Assembly (NCBI RefSeq): GCF_018613065.1
Contig: NZ_JAGGQW010000087.1
Coordinates: forward strand, 1-49,371
Source: Bacillus sp. ISL-7
GTDB taxonomy: Bacteria > Bacillota > Bacilli > Bacillales_B > DSM-18226
Direction of reading: 5' to 3'
DNA length: 49,371 bases
Shown: one piece after another, positions 25,673 to 34,853 of the stretch
Numbering within the stretch: the first letter of the stretch is position 1
Layout of the letters: each line of letters starts with the position of its first letter
Position numbers and translations under genes: made by a program
Notes under the pieces: model-generated
Told to the model about the DNA's origin: nothing
The model's input: only the letters and a program-made list of their open reading frames with translations
Databases searched by the model: none

Positions 25673-25710
25673 GCACACTTCCGTCTGAAAGAGGACAGAC
25701 GGAAGTGTGC
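25673..25710. repeat. Perfect 15-bp inverted repeat
   Basis: GCACACTTCCGTCTG and its exact complement flank an 8-nt loop between convergent genes. There is no T run on either side. It may still act as a bidirectional transcription barrier. Confidence 0.8.
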
Positions 25711-25727
25711 TGAAAGCCGTTATAAAA

Positions 25728-26240
25728 TTACTTCATTTTGACAAGGGAAACATCAAAACCTAAACATAGAAAAATAGCAAAGATTGCTGAAAAGATAAGG
25801 GCGAGGATAGGTCTTTTAAAATGGATTCGAATGATTAAGAACATTACAATTACGAATAATAGGGACCATAATAAATTCCAATGATGGTGGTAGGTAATAG
25901 ATCCCCCCTTCACCGCTACATATTCCAAAATAATATAGGCGCATGTAAAAAAGGCAATGTAAAGAGATTGAGAGAGGACGCCTTTTCTAAAAGGATATTT
26001 GGAAAGGTAAACCCATGTCGAGAGGGGCATTCCAATCAAAGTTAATAACAAAATCGGAATCATAGCAAACTGTACCCCATTTGGTTCCATTTGCCAAAGT
26101 TGATATTTATAACAAAGGAGTTCATATAATGCCTCTCCAAGGGAAGCAAAAAGCATCGTAGGATAATAGGCCTTCCAATTTCGATCTGCGAACTTAAAGG
26201 CAACAATTATCCAAATAACCGAATAAATGATGGCAATCAT
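25728..26240 (-). CDS. CBO0543-like membrane protein (170 aa)
   Basis: A five-helix integral membrane protein of unknown function, resembling the CBO0543 family found in Bacillus and Clostridium. The first helix is followed by DRNWKAYYPTMLFASLGEALYELLCYKYQLW, the family's recognisable segment. The ATG at 26240 is preferred to the GTG at 26249 because the TAGGAG ribosome site ends directly at that GTG. No functional partner nearby. Confidence 0.65.
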   Translation of the reverse strand: MIAIIYSVIWIIVAFKFADRNWKAYYPTMLFASLGEALYELLCYKYQLWQMEPNGVQFAMIPILLLTLIGMPLSTWVYLSKYPFRKGVLSQSLYIAFFTCAYIILEYVAVKGGSITYHHHWNLLWSLLFVIVMFLIIRIHFKRPILALIFSAIFAIFLCLGFDVSLVKMK

Positions 26241-26458
26241 GAGGTACACTCCTAGAAGTTAATAAATACTATATTCCCCAAAAATAGATAGACCATCCAT
26301 AGGTGAGTAATAATAAAATTTTTAAATTCAGTTATAAATTCTACAAATCATATAAAGAATTAAGTTCTTTCATCGGTGAAACATCCTTTTCCAAAAAGAA
26401 AAAATGGGTTACATTTGTAAGTATGATTCTAAAGGTTTGCATTGGGTGGTGATACCGC

Positions 26459-27181
26459 GTGACGGAAACAAAAAAGCTGCAAGAGATAGATTTATATAAG
26501 CCCATTCAGACCTATTTTTTACGTGAAGGGTATGAGGTTTACGGGGAAGTGAAGGACTGCGATATTGTTGCAGTAAAAGATGAAGAGTTAGTTGTCATTG
26601 AATTAAAACTCACCTTAAGTGTGGATTTACTATTACAGGCGGCCAAACGTCAGCGGATTACGGATAAAGTTTATGTGGCGATACCGAAACCGAAGCATCG
26701 TTTAAATTCTAAACGGTGGACAGAAAAATGCCATTTAATTCGCAGGCTGGAGCTGGGATTGATTGTTGTTTCGAGCCCAGGAAAACGGGGAAGGGCAGAA
26801 ATTATATTCGAGCCCACTCCATTTATTCGCCGCAAAAACAAACGCAAGCGAGATTCTATTATGAAGGAAATTAACGGCCGTAGTGCGGACTATAATGTGG
26901 GCGGCAGTAATCGAACCAAGATTATGACAGCTTATAAAGAAAATTGCATCCAAATTGCGTGTTACCTAGAAAATTTGGGTCCATTGTCCCCGAAAATGTT
27001 AAATCAATTGGGATCTGGAAAAAATACTTCCTCGGTCCTTACTAAAAACTATTATGGTTGGTTTGAAAGGATCAAACGAGGTATCTATGTAATAACTGAG
27101 AAGGGGAAAGAAGAAATCAAGGAATATCCAGAGTTGATAAATTATTATTTAACTAGTTTAGGCGACGACCAGGTTACTTAA
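26459..27181 (+). CDS. DUF2161 PD-(D/E)XK-type phosphodiesterase family protein
   Basis: A 240-residue protein with an N-terminal restriction-endonuclease-like fold: Asp35 in VKDCDIVAVK and the E-x-K of VVIELKL (48-50), followed by QAAKRQRITDKVYVA. A basic linker (RRKNKRKR, about 124-131) leads to a C-terminal winged-helix-like part (about 160-235). The pattern is that of DUF2161, a predicted nuclease family of Firmicutes with unknown target. The start is GTG at 26459 after GGGTGGTGA. No methylase or defence gene is adjacent, so a housekeeping DNA role is as likely as defence. Confidence 0.78.
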   Translation: MTETKKLQEIDLYKPIQTYFLREGYEVYGEVKDCDIVAVKDEELVVIELKLTLSVDLLLQAAKRQRITDKVYVAIPKPKHRLNSKRWTEKCHLIRRLELGLIVVSSPGKRGRAEIIFEPTPFIRRKNKRKRDSIMKEINGRSADYNVGGSNRTKIMTAYKENCIQIACYLENLGPLSPKMLNQLGSGKNTSSVLTKNYYGWFERIKRGIYVITEKGKEEIKEYPELINYYLTSLGDDQVT

Positions 27182-27193
27182 CTGCTACTACCT

Positions 27194-27232
27194 AAAAGGC
27201 TGCCCCAAAAATTACTTGGGACAGTCTTTTTT
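27194..27232. terminator. Bidirectional terminator (GGCTGCCCC type)
   Basis: Stem AAAAGGCTGCCCCAA / TTGGGACAGTCTTTTTT with one or two imperfect pairs; A and T runs on both sides let it serve the DUF2161 gene and the convergent ctaG. A near copy occurs at 39682-39716. Confidence 0.75.
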
Positions 27233-28046
27233 ACTCTTTATGTTCAAAATATACTTGGGTCGTTCGCGGTCGTGTTTCTTTGAACCATTGATAACAAAAG
27301 ATAGTAATCAGAATCAAGTCAATGGCATCTCCACCATAATACATAAGCAAAGCGCCCGTTTTGGCTTGGGCAACGGGAACTCCCCTTGGCGGATGAGCAT
27401 AAATATATTTTGAAAGAATGCCGTGGCATGCCAAGGCGATGATTAATACGCTCGAACGGAATAGATTACTCGTCCGGTGTGGGTGGGGATCCGTATAAAT
27501 AAAGGCTGCTGTGAAAAAATAGCCTGCAAGGAATACATGCAGGTGGACTACACTGTGAAGTAGTGCGTTATGTTGCATCGTTTGATATAGGCTAGTTGTA
27601 TAGAGGACCCAAAGGCCGCTGACATTTAGGAGTGAGGCTACAATAGGATTACTGATGCATCTGATTGGGTTGCTTTTTATAATACGGGATAAGAGCCGTG
27701 CTTGCTTTACGTTTAATGTTCGCAGAATTAGTGTCATTGGGGCGGCCAGGACCATAAGAAGCGGTGCCAGCATCCCGAGCAGGAGATGGCCGAGCATATG
27801 TGACGTGAAATCTTGATGGGAACGAGCGGCCATAGGTCCTGAAATAGCAGCTAAGGAACAGGACAATCCTCCGATCCACAAGACCATTCGGAAAAACCGC
27901 CATGATTTTTTCCGTTTCTTAGTTAGAATGACTGCGCAGAGATAGATCACTAATGCCATAATAAACGGCAGAGTTAAAATCAGTTGAGGAACCAATTCAT
28001 GGATTTCCATTTTAGAACCATGTTGGATGTGATTATGTATGTGCAT
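27231..28046 (-). CDS. ctaG: Cytochrome c oxidase assembly protein CtaG
   Basis: A 271-residue membrane protein of the Caa3-type CtaG family with about seven helices. Members help assemble cytochrome caa3 oxidase, probably in copper insertion. Conserved His-rich segments are present: SHMLGHLLLGMLAPLLMVLAAP, HNALLHSVVHLHVFLAGY, and a loop with TDPHPHR. The start ATG overlaps the end of the upstream DUF2243 gene by 14 bp, so the two are translated together. No ctaCDEF oxidase genes are in the window. Confidence 0.9.
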   Translation of the reverse strand: MHIHNHIQHGSKMEIHELVPQLILTLPFIMALVIYLCAVILTKKRKKSWRFFRMVLWIGGLSCSLAAISGPMAARSHQDFTSHMLGHLLLGMLAPLLMVLAAPMTLILRTLNVKQARLLSRIIKSNPIRCISNPIVASLLNVSGLWVLYTTSLYQTMQHNALLHSVVHLHVFLAGYFFTAAFIYTDPHPHRTSNLFRSSVLIIALACHGILSKYIYAHPPRGVPVAQAKTGALLMYYGGDAIDLILITIFCYQWFKETRPRTTQVYFEHKE

Positions 28047-28542
28047 TTTCTTTGGAGACTCCCGATGGTTTATATCTCTTATTCATGCGAACGAGGAGGA
28101 CGATGCCTAGAATAATCATCAGAACAGAGGTTGTGTACCACACCATGTCGTAGGGTAGGATATTTACTTGATAGCGTATTTGGTGAAGTCTCATCAGTTT
28201 ATGTTGGATGGTTCCATCATATAATTGGAATCCTCCAGCCCCAAGCAATACACTGCCCAACCACCTCGGTAGCAGCCATCCACTACGGCGGCGAAGGTCG
28301 GCAACCATAAATAATGATCCAACTGTAGCAAACCAGCTAAACGCATGAAAAAATCCATCGGAGACTAGTCCAATCGCAGTCGTAGATCTATCGTAGAAAT
28401 GATGCCAATGCAGTAATTGATGAAAAATAGTTTCGTCTATAAAAGCGACCAGTCCAATGCCAAACAGAATGCCAGACCAGAGATTTCGACTTATGTATGA
28501 AGGGAAATTCTTGTGATTAGTAATCTTATTTTTCTGTTCCAT
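28033..28542 (-). CDS. DUF2243 membrane protein
   Basis: A 169-residue four-helix membrane protein. It has the DUF2243 signatures GIGLVAFIDETIFHQLLHWHHFYD and SDGFFHAFSWFATVGSLFM, rich in histidines and able to bind copper or haem. The ATG at 28542 follows AAAGGAGAAG; the frame extends to 28581 without a better start. Coupling to ctaG by a 14-bp overlap suggests a shared role in terminal oxidase assembly or copper handling. That association is inferred from gene order. Confidence 0.82.
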   Translation of the reverse strand: MEQKNKITNHKNFPSYISRNLWSGILFGIGLVAFIDETIFHQLLHWHHFYDRSTTAIGLVSDGFFHAFSWFATVGSLFMVADLRRRSGWLLPRWLGSVLLGAGGFQLYDGTIQHKLMRLHQIRYQVNILPYDMVWYTTSVLMIILGIVLLVRMNKRYKPSGVSKENAHT

Positions 28543-28754
28543 TTTCTTCTCCTTTATCCAACTAATTCTTCTGCATTTCAATTTACCCTAAATGTATTAA
28601 CAATAAACAGGTTTCCAGAAGAGTGCTGGTCCTTAATGTTATCTTATTGAGTTGATAGCTAAAATGGGTGGATAAAAATTCTTATTTTTAATTTCTCCTC
28701 AATTTGTCAAGACTGTTAAGCATAGGGCGATAAAGATAGGAAGGAGACTTTTTT

Positions 28755-28928
28755 ATGAATAAACCTTTTGAATACCAGGAAATCTTCTATAACGAAGTCA
28801 TCTATTTTTTAGAAACGAAATGGAAGCGTCGACTAAGTGATCATGAGAGGCATGTACTGATTGAAGGATATCGATTTGGCAGAATGGTTGAAGCTGAAAA
28901 TGAAATCAAAATCCTTTCGGCTAAGTAA
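28755..28928 (+). CDS. Small hypothetical protein (57 aa)
   Basis: A short gene with AGGAAGGAG 8 bases before its ATG. The product is a charged helical protein beginning MNKPFEYQEIFYNEVIYFL and ending EAENEIKILSAK. It has no Cys, no signal and no long hydrophobic stretch. Family not recognised. The strong ribosome site, intact frame and Bacillus-like codon use support a real gene. It lies alone in the gap between the DUF2243 gene and malate synthase. Confidence 0.65.
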   Translation: MNKPFEYQEIFYNEVIYFLETKWKRRLSDHERHVLIEGYRFGRMVEAENEIKILSAK

Positions 28929-29063
28929 TTAAAGATTTTAAAGTGAAATAGACTTCTGGCAGCATCTGACGGTAATTGTTGCTGCCATTAATCACATTTT
29001 TTGCAGATAATGAATTAAAAGATAACTTTGTATCTACAAGGTTTTTTCTTGTTTTAATTATTG

Positions 29064-29083
29064 TATAATAAAGGAAGCGCTTC
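29064..29083 (+). promoter_or_regulatory. -10 box and cre-like palindrome upstream of malate synthase
   Basis: A perfect TATAAT at 29064-29069 is followed five bases later by the palindrome GAAGCGCTTC (29074-29083), which shares the AAGCGCTT core of catabolite-responsive elements but lacks the conserved outer bases. If bound by CcpA it would repress the gene at its start site. The matching -35 is poor. Confidence 0.4.
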
Positions 29084-29207
29084 ATATTTTTTGGCGGAGA
29101 GGAGAAAGGGGGTAAAGGTAAATAAAGATTCTTATTTGTTCATTTTGAATAGAATCACAGATTACTAAGTGGTTGTAAAAGTTTAAGCTACATAAGGGGG
29201 AATTTGA

Positions 29208-31394
29208 ATGATGTCAAACTATGTAAAAATAGGTAATCTTCAAGTAGCAGATGTACTTTATCAGTTTATTAACGAGGACGCTTTGCCTGGAACTGGCTTG
29301 GACCGCGAAAAGTTCTGGGCTGATTTCGAGACACTCATTGCTGATTTGACACCGAAAAATAATCAGCTATTAGCTCGAAGGGATGACATTCAACATCAAA
29401 TCAATGCCTGGCACCGAATAAATAAATCCTTCCACTTTGAAAATTATAAATCATTTTTAAAGGAAATTGACTATTTAGAGTCTGAGGCAGCAGACTTTCA
29501 AATTACTACTGAAAATGTCGATGAGGAAGTAGCCCTAAAAGCAGGACCGCAGCTTGTCGTTCCTGTTGATAATGCCCGCTATGCCTTAAACGCAGCTAAC
29601 GCCCGGTGGGGAAGTCTTTACGATGCATTATATGGGACGGATGCAATAAGTGAAGACGGCGGGGCTCAGCGAATAGCTGGCTACAATCCAGTTAGAGGGG
29701 AAAAAGTAATTGCTTTTGCAAGAGAGTTTCTTGATCAAGCCATACCACTTAAACAATTTTCCCATAAGGAAGCTGTTAAATATTCGGTTGTGAATGGGAG
29801 ATTAGCAGTTTTACTCCGCAACGGCTCAACCAAATGGCTTTCAGATGAATCCAAACTATTAGGGTATCAGGGGAATCCAGAAGAACCTTCCTCCATTTTG
29901 TTTGAAAATAATGGTCTCTATTTTGAAATCCAAGTCGACCGCAGCCATCCCATTGGTAAAACAGACCTAGCTGGCGTTAAAGATATTTTCATAGAGTCGG
30001 CATTAACCACGATTATGGACTGTGAAGATTCCGTTGCCGCCGTTGATGCTGAGGATAAGGTGCTTGTTTATTCAAATTGGCTCGGATTGATGAAGGGGGA
30101 CTTGACAGCTGCTCTAACTAAGAATGGAAAGACGATCACGCGATCTCTCCAGCCTGATCGACAATATACATCCCCATCAGGTGAAGAATTCGCCTTAAAA
30201 GGGCGAGCGCTTATGTTTGTCCGTATTGTCGGCCATTTAATGAAGAGTCATGCCATTCTTGATAAGGATGGGAACGAGGTACCAGAAGGGTTAATGGATA
30301 CGGTACTAACCAGTTTAATTGCCAAGCATTCTCTTTTGACGAATGGAAAATATCAAAACTCGTCTAAGGGGTCGATCTATATCGTAAAGCCGAAAATGCA
30401 TGGATCCGAAGAAGCGGCGTTTGCCAACGAAACGTTTAATCGTGTGGAGGACATGCTTGGACTTGAACGGAATACGCTAAAGATTGGTGTGATGGACGAA
30501 GAGCGCCGGACGTCTTTGAATCTGAAGAATTGTATTCGTGAAGTCAAAGAACGAATCGTATTTATTAATACTGGATTCTTGGACCGAACTGGTGATGAAA
30601 TTCATACGTCTATGGAAATCGGAGCGGTTATTCGCAAAAACGAAATGAAGTTTTCGACTTGGCTTCAAAGCTATGAAAAGTCAAATGTGTATGTCGGACT
30701 TGCCGCTGGTCTGAAAGGTCGTGCCCAGATTGGTAAAGGGATGTGGGCGATGCCGGACCTGATGGCTGAAATGCTCAAACAAAAAATCGGCCACCTGCAA
30801 GCGGGCGGGACGACTGCATGGGTTCCTTCTCCAACCGCTGCAACCCTGCATGCCCTTCATTATCATCAGTTAGATGTTTCTAAGGTGCAGGATGAGTTGT
30901 CGAGGGATATTCAGGATTTAAGAGATCAGATTTTAACGATCCCTGCTGCCGAAAATACCAACTGGTCCGCTGAGGAAATTCAGCAAGAGCTTGATAACAA
31001 TGCCCAGGGCATTCTTGGCTATGTCGTTCGTTGGGTAGAAATGGGCGTTGGCTGTTCGAAAGTACCAGATATTAATCATGTGGGCTTGATGGAGGACCGT
31101 GCCACGCTAAGGATTTCTAGCCAGCATATCGCAAACTGGCTGCACCATGGAATTTGTACGAAGGAACAGGTTCTAGAAACATTAAAGCGGATGGCGAAAG
31201 TAGTGGACCGTCAAAATGAAGGTGACCCGGCTTATCGTCCAATGGATATAGATTATGATCAATCTGTTGCATTTCAAGCAGCGTGCGACTTAGTATTTAA
31301 AGGCTATGATCAGCCAAACGGCTACACTGAGCCGATTTTGCATCGTCGCCGTATTGAAGCCAAAGCCAAATGGAGAGTCGAGCACCACAATTAA
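29208..31394 (+). CDS. glcB: Malate synthase G
   Basis: A large (728 aa) monomeric cytoplasmic enzyme that condenses glyoxylate with acetyl-CoA to malate. Length and layout match the G isoform: the N-terminal clasp, an inserted domain, the TIM barrel with [17 protein letters not shown] and [39 protein letters not shown], and the C-terminal catalytic region ending near [12 protein letters not shown]. The start follows AAGGGGGAATTTGA. No isocitrate lyase or glycolate oxidase gene is in the window, so the glyoxylate source is unknown. Confidence 0.95.
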   Translation: MMSNYVKIGNLQVADVLYQFINEDALPGTGLDREKFWADFETLIADLTPKNNQLLARRDDIQHQINAWHRINKSFHFENYKSFLKEIDYLESEAADFQITTENVDEEVALKAGPQLVVPVDNARYALNAANARWGSLYDALYGTDAISEDGGAQRIAGYNPVRGEKVIAFAREFLDQAIPLKQFSHKEAVKYSVVNGRLAVLLRNGSTKWLSDESKLLGYQGNPEEPSSILFENNGLYFEIQVDRSHPIGKTDLAGVKDIFIESALTTIMDCEDSVAAVDAEDKVLVYSNWLGLMKGDLTAALTKNGKTITRSLQPDRQYTSPSGEEFALKGRALMFVRIVGHLMKSHAILDKDGNEVPEGLMDTVLTSLIAKHSLLTNGKYQNSSKGSIYIVKPKMHGSEEAAFANETFNRVEDMLGLERNTLKIGVMDEERRTSLNLKNCIREVKERIVFINTGFLDRTGDEIHTSMEIGAVIRKNEMKFSTWLQSYEKSNVYVGLAAGLKGRAQIGKGMWAMPDLMAEMLKQKIGHLQAGGTTAWVPSPTAATLHALHYHQLDVSKVQDELSRDIQDLRDQILTIPAAENTNWSAEEIQQELDNNAQGILGYVVRWVEMGVGCSKVPDINHVGLMEDRATLRISSQHIANWLHHGICTKEQVLETLKRMAKVVDRQNEGDPAYRPMDIDYDQSVAFQAACDLVFKGYDQPNGYTEPILHRRRIEAKAKWRVEHHN

Positions 31395-31410
31395 TAGTGC
31401 CAAAATCACA

Positions 31411-31446
31411 AGCAACTACATGGTTACAGATGTAGTTGCTTTTTTT
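31411..31446 (+). terminator. Rho-independent terminator of malate synthase gene
   Basis: Perfect 11-bp stem AGCAACTACAT / ATGTAGTTGCT with an 8-nt loop and six T. Confidence 0.85.
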
Positions 31447-31512
31447 GATGAATGAAACTGTCAACATAAGGAAAAATACCTTTGATACATTACCTTTTAA
31501 GGAGTGAAAGGA

Positions 31513-31566
31513 ATGAGTAATATGGAACACAAGGAAACTTTACTAATGTTGGAAAGAAGCGATTAG
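31513..31566 (+). CDS. 17-codon upstream ORF coupled to the FUSC gene
   Basis: AAGGAGTGAAAGG precedes an ATG that opens a 17-codon frame (MSNMEHKETLLMLERSD). Its stop ends one base before the ATG of the next gene, which has no strong ribosome site of its own. The arrangement suggests translational coupling or a leader peptide. No run of rare or repeated codons that would mark an attenuator is seen. Confidence 0.5.
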   Translation: MSNMEHKETLLMLERSD

Positions 31567-31567
31567 G

Positions 31568-33508
31568 ATGGAAGAAAGCCACAAAGCAGGAGCCTCTAAA
31601 TCTACATTCCTAACTATTATAAAGCAATCGATGGCAGTGAATAAGAAGCCATTTCCCTGGCTAAAGGCATTTTGTGCAGGTATTGCTGCAGCACTCCCTG
31701 TTATTATTGGATTATTGTTTGGTAATTTAGAATATGGATTGTTAGCTGGGATGGGGGGCTTTACCTATCTTTATGTATTTAATATCCCCTATGCTCAGCG
31801 GGCAAAAAAGCTAGTTTTTGTCATTCTTGGCATGTGTTTGGTCTCAGTATTAGGGACACTATCTGCTCCATATCCGCTTGCTATCGCCATTTTAATGGGG
31901 ATCATTGGAGCAGCAGCTATTTTTATTTTTGGTGCATTACGAATAACGGGACCCTCCGCCATCTTTTTTGTGTTGGTTTTTTCGATGACTACTGGGATGC
32001 CAATCCAACCAGAGCTTGCCCCGTTACGCGCCGCTCTTGTCTTTCTTGGTGGAACCCTATCGTGGATGATTGCCATGTTTGGCTGGTTCTTCAATCCACA
32101 TGGCCCAGAAACAGGGGTCGTCCAAAGAGTTTATTTGGAATTGGCTGCGTTTCTCGATTCCGTTGGTACAAATAAATTTTCTGTTTCGAGACACCGAGTT
32201 ATGTCCGTTTTGAAAGAAGCTGATGAAACATTGGCAGCAGGGTATATCCCTTGGCGAGCAACGGATCTCTTTAATCGTTTATACGTATTAAACGATCATG
32301 CCAATCAAATATTTTTGTATGTCCTTGAAAATTTTTCAGAAAGTCATTCCAACTTCCCGCCAGAAATGGGTCAAACTATCCGGGAAATGGCTCATTCACT
32401 GGACCATAAGAAAAAGGGAGAAAATTTTTCAAAAAAAATTCTTCAGCCTTCAGTGATGGATGAAAAGGTGGCTCAATTATTTACAATCGTTTATGATGCG
32501 GATGCCATCATGAATGAACCAACATCTAAAATAAATCAAACGATTCGAATTTCCAAACCTTCCTTTAAGACTATTTTTTGGGGTGCCTTTGATAAACACT
32601 CGATTGTTTTTATTACGGCGATACGATTCGGCGTTATTACGACCATTGCTGCGATTATTGCCTTTCAGTTTGCATTTGTACGGTCCTATTGGGTCCCTTT
32701 ATCCTGTGTAGCTGTTTTGTCAGGCTCTACCATTGTTGCGACCTATCATCGTGCCATACAAAGAGGATTGGGTACCATCCTTGGTATTTTAATTGCTAGT
32801 TTCATTCTTGCTATGCACCCAGATGGTTACATTATTGCTTTTTTCGTTTTACTATTGACGTTTATTACGGAACTTTTTATTGTAAAGAATTATGGATTGG
32901 CAGCCCTATTTTTTACACCGAATGCATTATTAATGGCAGAAAGCACGAGTCAGGGAAGTTTTAGCTTTTCCTATTTTGCCTCGGCCAGATTAATTGATGT
33001 GTTGATCGGAATTAGTATTGGTCTCATCGGTGTATGGTTAGTAGGGAGATGGTCAGCCTCTAGTGGATTGCCACATTTAATTACAAAAACCATCCGAAGT
33101 CAGGCTCAATTTTTGATCATCCTCTTTTCAGATCAAGGAGAAGGTTTTATTGCTTCGGAGAGTAGAGAATTAAGAAAAATGCGTACGAATATTATTAATT
33201 TAATTACGCTATATACTACAGCTGCAGGCGAGATTCCGGTTAATCAAAAAGCAGTGGAATACTACTGGCGGGTAATTTTTTCGATCGAGCATTTAGGATA
33301 TTTACTAGAAAATTGTTCAAAAACCGAAGAACGTCCAATTCTATCAGATGAAACACTTTCGCAATTGCTTTATATTTGTGAAACGATGGCCAATGCCACC
33401 GCTCGAAAACGTTCGCCTTCTTTAAAAACTGTACCTAACATCCAAACATTTCCTAGCATTCAAAGTGAAATTATCAGCCTGCAAAAGTCGCTTCAAATGG
33501 AAGGTTGA
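31568..33508 (+). CDS. FUSC family (aromatic-acid exporter-like) membrane protein
   Basis: A 646-residue inner-membrane protein with two clusters of helices (about 30-180 and 345-490) separated by a soluble domain, and a C-terminal soluble tail. This is the layout of YccS/AaeB-type FUSC proteins. The second cluster begins with RFGVITTIAAIIAFQFAFVRSYWVPLSC, the FUSC_2 signature. Family members export aromatic carboxylates or related compounds; substrate unknown here. It starts one base after a 17-codon upstream ORF, so its translation is probably coupled. Confidence 0.85.
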   Translation: MEESHKAGASKSTFLTIIKQSMAVNKKPFPWLKAFCAGIAAALPVIIGLLFGNLEYGLLAGMGGFTYLYVFNIPYAQRAKKLVFVILGMCLVSVLGTLSAPYPLAIAILMGIIGAAAIFIFGALRITGPSAIFFVLVFSMTTGMPIQPELAPLRAALVFLGGTLSWMIAMFGWFFNPHGPETGVVQRVYLELAAFLDSVGTNKFSVSRHRVMSVLKEADETLAAGYIPWRATDLFNRLYVLNDHANQIFLYVLENFSESHSNFPPEMGQTIREMAHSLDHKKKGENFSKKILQPSVMDEKVAQLFTIVYDADAIMNEPTSKINQTIRISKPSFKTIFWGAFDKHSIVFITAIRFGVITTIAAIIAFQFAFVRSYWVPLSCVAVLSGSTIVATYHRAIQRGLGTILGILIASFILAMHPDGYIIAFFVLLLTFITELFIVKNYGLAALFFTPNALLMAESTSQGSFSFSYFASARLIDVLIGISIGLIGVWLVGRWSASSGLPHLITKTIRSQAQFLIILFSDQGEGFIASESRELRKMRTNIINLITLYTTAAGEIPVNQKAVEYYWRVIFSIEHLGYLLENCSKTEERPILSDETLSQLLYICETMANATARKRSPSLKTVPNIQTFPSIQSEIISLQKSLQMEG

Positions 33509-33688
33509 GTTTCTGTAAAAGTAAAAGAAGGGCCAAGAGCGATGTGTGCAATAGGTGACTATAACAAAAATTTATTTCATATTTCTGTGTATTTTTATAT
33601 TTTAAAAAAGTGTTATGATATTCATGTAATGTAAAAATATTCATACGATCTGTCGACTGAATCGATACTAATTAAAGGTGGTGGAAAG

Positions 33689-34747
33689 ATGAAGAATTTA
33701 AAAATTGCATCTATACCTGGGGATGGAATTGGAAATGAAGTTGTACCTGCGGCAATTAAAGTGTTGGATACATTAGCAAATATCCATGGCGGCATTAAGT
33801 TTGAATTCACCCATTTTCCGTACGGTTGTGAATATTATTTGAAAAATGGAGCAATGATGGCCGCGGATGGACTTGAAAGATTAAAAGAGTTTGATGCTAT
33901 TTTTCTTGGGGCCGTGGGTAACGCCAAACTCGTTCCAGATCATGTTTCACTTTGGGGACTTCTCATTAAAATAAGACGAGAATTCGAACAGGTCATTAAT
34001 ATTAGACCTGCGAAAGTACTTAAAGGTGTGAGATCGCCGTTGATTAACCCCAAGGACTTTGATTTAATGGTCGTCAGGGAAAATAGTGAAGGAGAATACA
34101 GTTCAGTTGGCGGAAGAATCTATCAAGGCGAAGATGAAATCACCATTCAAAATAGTATTTTTTCGAGAAAAGCAACGGAACGTGCGATGCGTTTTGCTTT
34201 TGAACTAGCATTAAAACGTAATAAGCATGTAACGAGCGCGACAAAGTCTAATGGAATTGTCTATTCGATGCCTTTCTGGGATGAAGTTTTTAAAGACGTA
34301 TCAAAGGATTATCCAAATGTTGATACAGATTCGCAGCACATTGATGCCTTGGCTGCCTTTTTTGTTACCCATCCCGATAAATTTGATGTGATTGTGGCAA
34401 GTAATCTTTTTGGCGATATATTAACCGATTTAGGGGCGGCAATTATGGGAAGTATCGGGGTTGCGCCAGCCGCCAACATTAATGTAAATGGAAAATATCC
34501 TTCGATGTTTGAACCGGTTCATGGGTCTGCACCTGATATTATTGGGAAAGGCATCGCAAATCCGCTAGGTCAAATTTGGACGGCCAAAATGATGTTAGAC
34601 CATTTTGGAGAAGAGGAACTTGGGATTTTATTACTAGATACTATTGAAAACGTCACCAATGAGGGCATCTTAACACCAGACCTTGGAGGAAGTCATTCAA
34701 CAGAAGAAGTAACAGAAGAGATTATTAGGAAGTTAATAATAAACTAA
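33689..34747 (+). CDS. Tartrate dehydrogenase/decarboxylase family (YcsA-like)
   Basis: A 352-residue metal- and NAD-dependent beta-decarboxylating dehydrogenase of the isocitrate/isopropylmalate family. It has the N-terminal IPGDGIGNEVVPAA, RENSEGEYSSVGGR, the catalytic Lys/Asp segments TKSNGIVYSMPFW and NLFGDILTDLGAA, and the adenine-site EPVHGSAPDI. RENSEGEYSSVGGR and SLWGLL are the marks of tartrate/D-malate dehydrogenases rather than LeuB. Members oxidise tartrate, D-malate or related hydroxy acids. No leucine genes are nearby. Ribosome site AAAGGTGGTGG. Confidence 0.88.
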   Translation: MKNLKIASIPGDGIGNEVVPAAIKVLDTLANIHGGIKFEFTHFPYGCEYYLKNGAMMAADGLERLKEFDAIFLGAVGNAKLVPDHVSLWGLLIKIRREFEQVINIRPAKVLKGVRSPLINPKDFDLMVVRENSEGEYSSVGGRIYQGEDEITIQNSIFSRKATERAMRFAFELALKRNKHVTSATKSNGIVYSMPFWDEVFKDVSKDYPNVDTDSQHIDALAAFFVTHPDKFDVIVASNLFGDILTDLGAAIMGSIGVAPAANINVNGKYPSMFEPVHGSAPDIIGKGIANPLGQIWTAKMMLDHFGEEELGILLLDTIENVTNEGILTPDLGGSHSTEEVTEEIIRKLIIN

Positions 34748-34781
34748 TATGTTATCGTTTCAATTTCTAATTTTAATTACG

Positions 34782-34853
34782 CATCGGTTCCATCACCAAT
34801 AAATAATAATATATTGTATGAAAAGAAACGCAAAAACCGAGGTGGAACCGATG
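34782..34853 (+). promoter_or_regulatory. Long-range inverted repeat covering ribosome site and start codon
   Basis: CATCGGTTCCATC (34782-34794) pairs with GGTGGAACCGATG (34841-34853) over 13 bp with a single G-U. The second arm includes part of the GAGGTGG ribosome site and the ATG of the next gene. If transcribed, the arm would sequester initiation; otherwise it is a split DNA operator. The 46-nt loop is AT-rich and matches no riboswitch family that I know. Confidence 0.6.

Noticed and set aside
26440..26458. GGGTGGTGATACCGCG, similar to the T-box core GGGTGGNACCGCG
   Set aside because: It has extra bases, overlaps the ribosome site and start of the DUF2161 gene, and has no specifier stem or terminator.
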